NCBI GenBank assembly: GCA_020152595.1
Contig: JAIGNY010004084.1
Location: 156,001-220,000 of the forward strand
DNA from: Chiridota heheva
Taxonomy: Eukaryota; Echinodermata; Holothuroidea; Apodida; Chiridotidae
DNA: 64,000 bases
Direction: 5' to 3'
Under the pieces are notes generated by a model. It had not been told where the DNA came from, searched no databases, and worked only from the letters and a program-made list of their open reading frames with translations. Shown piece after piece: positions 39,301-51,300 of the stretch (within the stretch, counting starts at the first letter, position 1; each line of letters begins with the position of its first letter). The position numbers and the translations under genes were made by a program.

Positions 39301-42300
39301 AAGTTTGTATCTGTTTGAAAGGAAAATGGTTGCATACATTAAATAAAGGAGCAGCTTCATCTATACAAAATAACAACATAGAATTGTGATATACTATAGT
39401 GACTTGTTAACTGCAATTACAATCTCAAGCTATGACTCCTGCATCAAACATGAATGTTAAAGAATTAATTCAGTGGTCAAGCATCTCCCATCTTATATGA
39501 AAGAGGATTTTAAAAAGAAACAAAATGGTGAAGAAAGCATTCAAACATCTTATTCTGTTAAAGGATTACTTCAGTGGTTAAGCACGTCCATCTTATATGA
39601 AAGAGGACTTCAAAAGAAACAAAATGGTGATGAAAGCATTCAAACAACTTATTCTGTTAAAGGATTAGTTCAGGGGTCAAGCAAGTCCATCTTATATGAA
39701 AGAGGACTTCAAAAGAAACAAAATGGTGATGAAAGCATTCAAACATCTTATTCTGTTAAAGGATTAGTTCAGGGTCAAGCATGTCCATCTTATATGAAAG
39801 AGGACTTCAAAAGAAACAAAATGGTGATAAAAACATTCAAACATCTTATTCTGTTAAAGGATTGGTTCAGGGGTCAAGCAAGTTCATCTTATATGAAAGA
39901 GGACTTCAAAAGAAACAAAATGGTGATGAAAGCATTCAAACATCTTATTCTGTTAAAGGATTACTTCAGGGGTCAAGCATGTCCATCTTATGTGAAAGAG
40001 GACTTTAAAAGAAACAAAATGGATATAAAAACATTCAAACATCTTATTCTGTTAAAGGATTAGTTCAGGGGTAAAGCATGTCCATCTTATATGAAAGAGG
40101 ACTTCAAAAGAAACAAAATGGTGATAAAAGCATTCAAACATCTTATTCTGTTAAAGGATTAGTTCAGTGGTCAAGCAAGTCCATCTTATATGAAAGAGGA
40201 CTTCAAAAGAAACAAAATGGTGATAAAAACATTTAAACATCTTATTCTGTTAAAGGATTAGTTCAGTGGTCAAGCATGGCCATCTTATATGAAAGAGGAC
40301 TTCAAAAGAAACAAAATGGTGAAAAAAGCATTCAAACATCTTATTCTGATAAAGGATTAGTTCAGGGGTCAAGCAAGTCCATCTTATATGAAAGAGGACT
40401 TCAAAAGAAACAAAATGGTGATGAAAGCATTCAAACATCTTATTCTGTTAAAGGATTGGTTCAGGGGTCAAGCAAGTCCATCTTATATGAAAGAGGACTT
40501 CAAAAGAAACAAAATGGTGATAAAAACATTCAAACATGTTATTCTGTTCAAAGATTAGATCAGCGGTCAAGCATGTCCATCTTATATGAAAGAGGACTTC
40601 AAAGAAACAAAATGGTGATAAAAACATTCAAACATCTTATTCTGTTAAAGGATTAGTTCAGTGGTCAAGCATGTCCATCTTATATGAAAGAGGACTTCAA
40701 AAGAAACAAAATGGTAAAAAAAGCATTCAGAAATCTTATTCCGTTAAGGAGATATTCAAGTTTGAAGTTTGGTATCATTTCTGTAGAAACGACTGAAATC
40801 AGACTAGTTGTGATGTCACAGCCTCAAATTCCTCATAGTTTTGATGTATTTCACAGAAACTTCATTAATTTGTTCACTATTTAATTTTTTTTTTTTCAAA
40901 CATTCTTCATGTGGTATATTAAAAATACCCTTCCTAGATTCAGTTTTACTACTTTATTAACATATCTCATGGATTTTAAGCCACAAAATCGCAGGACAAA
41001 ATAGATAGAATACATACAGATTTTGAGGAATCTGAGGCAATGACATCACATGTAGTCTGATTTCAGTCGTTTCTACACAAATGATACCAAACTTTAAACT
41101 TAATTATCTCCTTAACGGAATAAGATTTTGGAATGCTTTCTTCACCACTTTGTTTCTTTTGAAGTCCTCTTTCATATAAAATGGACGTGCTTGACCACTG
41201 AACTAATCCTTTAAGTCCTTTTTTAAATAAGATAAACATCCTTGACCTCTGAACTAATCCTTTAATCCTGTTTCAAAAAGCCTGAGGTTTCAGATTTCAA
41301 CTTTTATTAAAGCTTTAAAACTAGAATGTATTATCTAAGTTTGTTTGTTTGAAGAGGTCTTAACGGCACCATGACAACGAGGGTCAAATTGTGCCTGAGA
41401 GGTGAGATTATTTTCAAGGTAGGAAGGAAAGAAAACAAGGGGAGAATGAGAGAAATTCAAGAACAAAAGTCAGAAATCTGTGATCGAGAGAGGAGGTGCA
41501 TGGGTGAAACAAAACAAAGTAGGGAGGGAGTGGAAGAGGAGAATTAAATATGGTTGTAGAGGGAAGCATGAAGAAGGAAGGAGATAATTTTATCCAGAGG
41601 ATTTTTCTGGAAGAACTCAGCAATTGAGTTGTGGGGAGCAAAGGCAAGCTCCAAGATTTAAGTCCTCATTAATGTTCACAGGCATGAGTATGTAAAACCT
41701 TTCTATTGCGACATCCAAAAATCAGAACAAAATGACTAAACCTTGGTACTCTCTGCACTGGTGTTATCAGCAGGGCGTGCAGTGACAGTGACCGGCATTC
41801 CTCCTTCGCTTCCTGTTCTCGAAGAAATTGGGCAAATTCTGATGTTTTCCTTTCCCATTCCTAAAAAAACAAGAATCACCAAACATTATTAAATTCAGAA
41901 TCACTTGGGATACAATATGAATGCAACATTTAATTTTACAGAACAAGCTTGAAAAAAATTGAATCTAGAAACTATAGATTCCTCTGATATGTAAAATTCT
42001 AGACAATCTGCCACAAGATAGTCACATTTACAGCAGGAGGTACTGATGACAGGCTTGTAAAAACCACTCGCCTGCTCGCTATAGGTGAGCAAAATAAAAT
42101 TATGGCAAGTAGAAATATTATAATATACTGTGGTACTCGCCACACTCAGTTAAGCAATGGTGAATGGAAATCTTGCTTTGATGTTTATAATAAATTGTTT
42201 TATTTCAGGTAACATACTTACAATACTGTCTTGTGAATTTTTTCTCTACTAAAATATGCCCCTTGTCCTCCACACACATACACAAAATATGCCCCTTGTC

Positions 42301-45300
42301 CTCCACACATCCATACACATACACAAAATATGCCCCTTGTCCTCCACACACATACACAAAATAAGCCCCTTGTCCTCCACACATCCATACACATACACAA
42401 AATATGCCCCTTGTCCTCCACACACATACACAAAATAAGCCCCTTGTCCTCCACACATCCATACACATACACAAAATATGCCCATTGTCCTCCACACACA
42501 TACACAAAATATGCCCCTTGTCCTCCACACACATACACAAAATATGCCCCTTGTCCTCCACACACATACACAAAATATGCCCTTGTCCTCCACACACATA
42601 CACAAAATATGTCCCTTGTCCTCCACACATACACAAAATATGCCCCTTGTCCTCCACACACATACACAAAATATGCCCCTTGTCCTCCACACACTTACAC
42701 AAAATATGCCCATTGTCCTCCACACACATACACAAAATATGCCCCTTGTCCTCCACACACATACACAAAATATGCCCATTGTCCTGCACACACATATACA
42801 AAATATGCCCCTTGTCCTCCACACACATACACAAAATATGCCTCTTGTCCACCACACACATACACACAAAGTAGTATTTCCATTAAAATACAAAATACAA
42901 ATTTGACTGTTAGCTGTCAACTTTGAGATATGTCCTGCTATGTTTTTAAGTACATACGGTCATGAAGTGAGGCCTAGGAAAAGGGTTAAGAATTTTTGGC
43001 CCTTAGACCCCTCGAAGCCGACACCCCCGATTTTCTCAAAATCAGGGGTAATCCACATCATTTAACCGGAGAGACTCTTTACAATTCATTGACTAGCAAC
43101 CAGCTATTGTTACACCATACACAACACAGGGGTAATCTATACCTTCTTATCTGATAACATCTTCATAGTCTATTCACAGTTCACTTGTTAGCACCCAGCT
43201 ACTGTTACACTGTACACAATAGGTCATTCATCTTGGGCTCAAGCTACATAAGTGCTGTTCAGTGATACAAATCAGATTAGTCCTTGGCAGAGCCTCAATA
43301 AAAATATACATTATATGCTTGGGAGGATTTGACCATTCTTCAAAACTCATGAATGATTGATGGACCATTCTTCAGTTAAGGATGTTTGTTTATTTCATCA
43401 TGAGAGCATTACTGAGAGACATATTTTAGAGGTAGTAAGGAAAGAGACCAGGGGAGAATGAGAGAAATTCAAGAACAAACATTTTTAAATTTCAAATAAA
43501 AAATGATGGCAATCTGGAGGATTTTTTTAAAAATACTTTGTGAGGAATAGAAGTACTGGTGTCATCGATCGAGAAATGATGTATCGGGATTGTGGGCTTG
43601 CCATGTTATATATATAAGGGGTGATCTCAAACTGGGCTGATACCCACCATCTCAGACCTTGCTCAAATTTTCCGTGTGAAGTTACATATTACCATGGTTA
43701 GAAGCCATGCAAAATTTTAGCCCAAAATATTAATCGGTTCCGACATTTATTGCCCCTCAAAAATTGTCAAAATAAAGTCCTAAAAATTACAAACAATGGC
43801 ACTATTAAAAAATTTGTCCTGCAATTTTGAAGGACAAATTAACTTGACATCATTCAAGAAGACTTAACTTTGCATTTTCATAACATTGAGATATATAGGT
43901 CTGTTGTGCTAAATTCTGCAACAGTGAAATTTTAGGTCCACATGATGAATATCTGTTGCAATAGCTTTTCAGTCCAAAATCCTCAAAGCCTACAAGGTTG
44001 AAGAAAAACAGCACTTAAAATCACTCATCAACAATAAACAAACAAAACATTCACTGTTAAATACCATCCTATTTGTAAATTATTACTTCAAGCCAGACAC
44101 TTTGACCACAGGGAAATACTTTTGTCCTTGTGTTGAGTGTGAAAGTCAGTGAGCTGCAGTGAAATCTTTTTACTATCAATGTCAGATTATGACAACGGAA
44201 AGTGAGGTGAAGTCACTGAAGTGTGTGAATTGTAGAAATAAGAAATCCCTGGTGTAATTGGTAATTGCTTGTGCTGGATTGTGGTTTCTGTTGTGAGCGA
44301 TACACAAATACAGACCCGACAGAATTGAGATTTTGTCTGGGCTTAAGACACAAAATGTAATGCGAGGTTTAGTCTTAATGCATTAATCAGTATTTAAAAA
44401 TTTTAAGTAATGAAAATTTTTAGGCAAAAAATTGTTTTTAATCCCCTAGAGGAAAGTGAAATATTTTTGATGTGGGACACCTGGCACAAAGTTGAAGTTT
44501 GGAAAAGCACATATTAAAGGATTAGGTCAGGGGTCAAGCATGTTCGTCTTTGATAAAAGAGGACTTCAAAAGAAACAAAATGGTGGAGAAAGCATTCAAA
44601 AATCTTTTTCCGCTAAGGAGATATTCAAGTTTAAAGTTTGGTATCATTTCTGTAGAAATGACTGAAATCAGACTACTTGTGATGTCACAGCTTCAGATTC
44701 CTCAAAGTCTTTATGTATTTTAAAGAAAGTTTATTTAATTTTTTCACTGTTTAAATTATTTATCTTCAAACTTTCTCCAGGTGGTATATTTATAAATACC
44801 CTTCCTAGATTCAGTTTTATTACTTTTTTGACATAGCCCATGGTTTTTAAGCCACAGAACCGTAGGACAAAATATGATAAAATACATAAAGACTTTAGAA
44901 GAATCTGAGGCTATGACATCACAAGTAGTCTGATTTCAGTCATTTCTACACAAATGATACCAAACAAACTTTAAACTTAAATATCTCCTAAACGGAATAA
45001 ATTTTTTAAATGCTTTCTTCAGCATTTTGTTTGCGACGACGATGAGTGAACACACAATTACAATGACGGGGTCGTCGCCTGCGTATTCGGTTATGATAGT
45101 AACAATGCTATCACGAAACACTTAATATGACCCGGACGAGAACACAGGTACGACATACGGACAGACATAACATCGACAACCAAGTCGATGTCCACGGCCT
45201 TTGATAACCAATTGTGGTGCACTGGCGTGTCTACACAACCCAGGCTTGAACCCAGGGCCTTGTGGTCTGTAGACATGTATGATAACCGCTACACCACAGT

Positions 45301-48300
45301 TGGTAGACAAGCAATTTGTTTTTTTTGAAGTCCTCTTTTATATAAGATAGACTTGCTTGACCCCTGAACTAATCCTTTAAGGTAGATTCCAGCAAAAACA
45401 GGTTTGGGGTCATGGCTCTACTGGGAGCTATGACCTTCTGTCAGACAAAGTATTAATGCAAAGTATTTTGATTTGGGTAGATTTTGATGTGGTCATTATT
45501 AATCTTCTTTAATATAATTTAGCACAAATAACAATAGTTTGTCAGAATATATCATGGTATTTTACTAATCAAAAGCTTGCAGTTTTCTGTGCAGGAAATA
45601 ATATAGAAAATATTTTCATTTTCAAATTGGCACCTCAATTCGGAAAATGGCCAATTGTTGTGATTTTGTTGATTTTTAGATACAAAATTATATGTAATAC
45701 CATTAATAAGCTTAAATTATGAATGTTTGTTTGTTTGTTTGATAAGGGCTTAATGGCACCATGACAACGATGGTCAAATTGTGCCTGAGAGGTCAGATCA
45801 TTCTCGAGGTAGGAAGGAAAGAAAACAGGGGGAGAATGAGAGAAATTTAAGAACAAAAGGTCAGAAAGCTGTGATCGAGAGGGTTGAAACAAAAACAAAG
45901 TAGAGTGGGGGTGGAAGAGGAGAATTAAATATGGTTGTAGAGGGAAGCATGATAAAGGAAGGAGATAATTTTAAACTATGGTATATTGAGTACCATTATC
46001 TCAAATATCTGAGCTCTAAATTGGACATTTGGTTTTTACTAGCTTTTCCAATATGTTACTTACTTCTACAGTACAACTTACCTGTAATGTCAGCATGGCA
46101 TGATCAAAGTTGTTTGCATAAGTACAGTAAAGTTTAATGTAAGGAGCCAGCTGCATGAATGCTTGACCAATGCTCGTTTCCTCCATGTGAGCAAGGAGCT
46201 CCTTGTTGATGGACTGGATGGCCAAAAGATCTCCGAAGATTGTCTTAAAGATGCCCTCAGGGAGAATTCCACGATTCTTTAAGGGATTCATGAACACCTG
46301 TGCAAGGAATGAGAGGATAGAGGTCCTGCTTAAACTAAAATTGCCAACTTTTTGTAATCTTCGTTATGTGGACGGGCGATAGTACACACTCACTTAACCA
46401 TTATTAATCAATCAATCAATTAATCAATTTCTTCTTTATGATTAGGCCGGTGCCTTTACATGAATATATACATAATAATGAACAAACAGCAAAGCAATAC
46501 AAATAACAGCAACTAAAAAATTGAACAAAAGCTATAAGATAAAGATACTAAATTTCTTCAAAATAAGATTCTATTTTTGAATGAAACTCCAGCACTTTGT
46601 CCAGATTCCAGAAATAAGCAAATGTTATTCAAAGAGATTTATTTCCAGTTTTTAACAATCCTGTTTGAATTGATGATTTGTGTTGAAATCACTTTTAAAT
46701 ACTTATTGAAAATATTCTTTCAAAATAAAAACTTCTGCAGGAAGTTAAATAATAGTTATTTTACTAGACTACCATTAGTACTTTCATGAAATATCAAATT
46801 GGAGTCACAAAAATCTGAAGAAGAAAAAACGTTAGCAAAGGCATCACAAAAACGATACAAAATGCCCCAGGCTAACGATTTCTTTGTTAAGAGGTAAAAC
46901 TAATAAGTACCAACCCTTGTCCTTCCACCTCCACTTTTTAATGTTGCTCTGTATCATGCACTTTCTACATACATCTATCACCAATTCCTCCATCTTTCAA
47001 TCATCATGTATTACATCATGACCAATTCATGTTAGGAAATAATTCATGTACCACTCATCTCAAATACACACTACCATCTCAAATACACACCTACCATCCC
47101 CAACTATTATCTACCCTTGTGAGCTACAGTATCAACTTCTGCATTTACCTACCATCTCACCCACCTGCTTTTACATTCCCACCAATCCACCAACCCTTCC
47201 CACTACTCCACCAACCCTTCCCGCCCCTCTACCACCCCATCCCACCCATCCACCAACCCATCCACCAATGCATCCCAACCATCCACCAGCCCATCCCACC
47301 CATCACCACCAACCTCCACCACCCATCCACCAACCCTTCCCACCCATCCACCAACCCATCCCACCCCTCCACCACCCTTCCCCAACCATTCACCAACCCT
47401 TCCCACCCATCCACCAACCATTCCCACTCCACCACCCCATCCTTCCCATCCACCAATCCATCCCACCCATCCACCAACCCTTCCCACCCATCACCAACCC
47501 TTCCCATCCATCCACCAACCCTTCCACCCATCCACCAACCCATCCCCACCCATCCACCCTCCACCACCCATCCACCAACCCATCCCACCCATCCACCAAC
47601 CCATCCCACCCATCCACCAACCCATCCCACCACTCCACCACCTTTCACCAAACATCCACCAACCCTTCCCAACCCATCCACCAACCATTCCCACTCCATC
47701 CATCAACCCATCCACCAACCCATCCACCAATCCATCCCACCCATCCACCAACCCTTCCCACCCATCCACCAACCCATCCCACCAATCCTCCCCACCCATC
47801 CACCAACCCTTCCCACCCATCCACCAACCCTATCCCACCCATCCACCAACCCTTCCCACCCATCCACCAACCCATCCCACCATCAATCCTTCCCACCCAT
47901 CCACCAACCCTTCCCACCCATCCACCAACCCTTCCCACCCATCCACCAACCCTTCCCACCATTCCATTCCCAACCCTTCCCATCCATCCACCAACCCTTC
48001 CCACCCATCCACCAACCCTTCCCACCCCTTCCCACCCATCCACCAACCCTTCCCACCCATCCACCCTTCCAACCAATCCTTCCCACCCATCCACCAACCC
48101 ATCCCACCCATCCACCAACCCATCCCACCAATCCTTCCCACCCATCCACCAACCCTTCCCACCCATCCACCAACCCTTCCCACCCATCCACCAACCCTTC
48201 CCACCAATCCTTCATCCAAACCCTTCCCACCCATCCACCAACCCTTCCCACCAATCCTTCCCACCCATCCACCAACCCTTCCCACCCATCCACCAACCCA

Positions 48301-51300
48301 TCCCACCAATCCTTCCCACCCATCCACCAACCCTTCCCACTCATCCACCAACTCTTCCCACCCATCCACCAACCCATCACCAAACCTTCCCACCCATCCA
48401 CCAACCCTTCCCACCCATCCACCAACCCTTCCCACCCTCCAACACCCTTCCCACCCATCCACCAACCCTTCCCACCCTCCAACACCCTTCCCACCCCTCC
48501 AACACCCTTCCCACCCATCCACCAATATGAGGATGAAGAAAACCATGCAGACTATGCAAACCTGGTTCTTGGCAGATTTACAATTTCAGATCTTGAGGGA
48601 AATAAGTACATTATGATCAAAGAGGTTCATGACAAAAAAAAGCTAAAAGTTAAATCCATCCGAGCCATGAGGCTCATAGGGCCGATGCTTATCCGCGGTT
48701 TCCATGGCGCAAGTGGATGAAAGATACATGCCATCTCATGTGGCCGACTGATGCCAGTCCATCAGCAGGTTAACTCCCCAGCAGCGCTGGTTCTCAGTTT
48801 ACAGCTGAGTGGACTGAAGCAAGTAAAGTGCCTTGCTCAAGGACACAATGCAACGCTCGGGCGATATCAAACCCGGTACATTTTTTGACTCCTTAACCAC
48901 TGAGCCACTGCACCTCTTCATGACAAATAATACCATCCATTTCCAGCTAATCACATTCATTCTCTTATCACAAACATGGTCTACCTGTGCAGTCATACAC
49001 TGGAGGAAGAAAAGTAGTAAAAGCAGGTGGGTGGAGAGGGTAGGTGAATGCAGAAGGTGATACTGTATGATACACCCAAATCATTGTCTTCTTTCATATC
49101 TATGAATGTTTGTTTGCTTGATAAGGGCTTAATGACACCATGACAGCTAAGGTCAAATTGTGCCTGAGAGGTTAGATCATTCTAGAGGTAGGAAGAAAAA
49201 AAAATAGGAGGAGTCTGGGAGAAATACCGGGGCTAATAGCCAGGAACGAAAGAGAAAGTGCAGGGGTGCAAAAAGTGGTAAATGTAGGTAGAGGGGGGTG
49301 GGAGAGGAGGACAAAATATGGTTGTAGAGGGAGGCATGATGAAGGATGGAGATTTTATCTGAAGGGTTTTTCTTAAAGAGCTTGGCTATAGAGTTGTGAG
49401 GGGTGAGGGAAGCTCTGGGGAGGTTGTACATGGGGCAGACAAGGAAGACGTGGTGGACTGTGAAGGGGCAATGGCAATTGTATCTATGAATATGCATGAC
49501 CACTTTCATATTTATGAATATGCAAGACCACTTTCATGTATATGAATATGCATCACCACTGTACCTCAATAACCACTCTCAGCTGTTCCTGGTATCTCCT
49601 CTCTGAAGCAAAGATCTCTGTGATGATCTTCTCCCGTCTTCTTGAAACCTTACTTCCTTTCGTAATTTTGTCCTGCAGAAAGTTTTCTAAATCTCTCTTG
49701 ACTGTATCTCTTCCAGGCAAGCTCTTCTGTTTAGCTCCACTGCCCCTCCGCACTAAAAGAGATTACAAAAAAAGTAGAGAGGGCATAACTGGGCATGAAC
49801 CAAAAAAAAATTAAATCTAGAAAGCAAAAGCAAGTTTGCGTTGTGGTTCTGATGCAAAAATGCTGGTAAAAACAGAACAGCATCTCGAATATTGTGGGGA
49901 TTATTAGATACATACGAGTTTTGTTTTTGTTAGATGGACAAAATAGTAGAAAAAACACTCAAAGAATTTGGTTTAACAGGCTATGCTTCTAGCACAATCA
50001 TATTCTATCAAATCAAACATCTCCAGAAACTTCAAAATGATGCTGCTATCCTCATGCAACAAATTTGATCATATTACACCTACATGCATCCTGTTTAATG
50101 TATCCATCCAGAAAAGAATTCACTTCAAAATTCTCCTATTTGTCCATAAATCTGTTCATTACTCAGGCCCATCCTAGAGTACTTGCATATCTGGAGGTCT
50201 ACGATCCCATTCGTTTTACCAGACAGTCAAATGCCTCATCCTTGGTAGTGCCAAAATCTGTTGTGAAATCGGTTGGTGACAGATCTTACTCTGTGGTGAT
50301 CAATTGTGGAATAATCTACCGTGCCAGTTATGCTTAATTCAACTGTTTGATGCATTTAAATCACACCTCAAAACTTATCTTTTCAAACGTTCTTTTAATC
50401 TTTAAATGTATTTTGGTTCTGTTTCACTCATCCTTTTATCTCTCTGTATTTAACCCCTCTGTATTTTATGATACTCTGTATTTTTTTATCCTTTTGTATT
50501 TTATGATCCTCTGTATTTTATGATCCTCTGTATTTTTTGATCATTGTTTTTATCCTCTGTACTGTTTTATCACTGTATTTTATCTCTCTGTATTTGATAT
50601 TTTAGCTTGTTTGTTTTGTTTTACACATTTAACCATTTTAATGTACTAGCTTTACTTGTTTCTTCGCTCCTGATGATTCAGTTTAAGGGGCGCTTTATAA
50701 ATATATGTTATTATTTATTTATAGTAGGCCCCACTCCTCAAGAATATTAATGAGGTCAACCTCATATGACCCCCAAAATCTTCAATCCCTGTCAAAAAAT
50801 TTTCAAATTTCTCTTAACTGTATCCCTTCCAGGCAGGGATACCTGTTTGGCTCCAATATCTTCCTTATAGGAATTTTCATGACAAGTACATTTGTACAGT
50901 ATACAAAAGAGGATATTTAAAAAAAATATCTTTAATCTTATAAATTAAGCTTTGGAATTATTACATTTAAAAGATTTAAGCACTGCATGCACTGTGATGC
51001 ACATCAAACATCAAAAGGTTATGATTGCATTATACTGTTAAATCTGGGACAAGTTTATAATAATGGTTTGATTTGATCTGTTGATGTTTAACGGCACCGC
51101 AACAGTCAGAGTCAAATGTGCCAAGAGGGTTTTAATAAATAATGGTGTACGAGTAAGGATAGTGAGGAGATGGAAGGTTTGTAAGGGAGATAAAGGGGAA
51201 AAGCTGAATGTGGGAGAAAAAGTTAGGTGAAAAGAAAGGAGTGTGCACATTAAGATGAGGTGTAGAAGGGGAGGAGATTATATGTGGTGGAAGAGATTCT

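Noticed and set aside
39473..40656. Repeat protein-like frames over the 99-bp array
   Set aside because: Same effect of a unit divisible by three; frames end at indels and the unit is a foldback arm.
42205..42926. His/Cys/Tyr-rich repeat frames on both strands
   Set aside because: Explained by the 33-bp minisatellite, open in several frames at once.
45238..45305. tRNA gene on the minus strand
   Set aside because: A and B boxes are present but the acceptor stem does not pair and a SINE body follows; it is a SINE head.
47029..48720. 563-codon Pro/His/Thr-rich frame
   Set aside because: Compositional: three + strand frames and several - strand frames are open together over the 21-bp array, and it runs on into a SINE.
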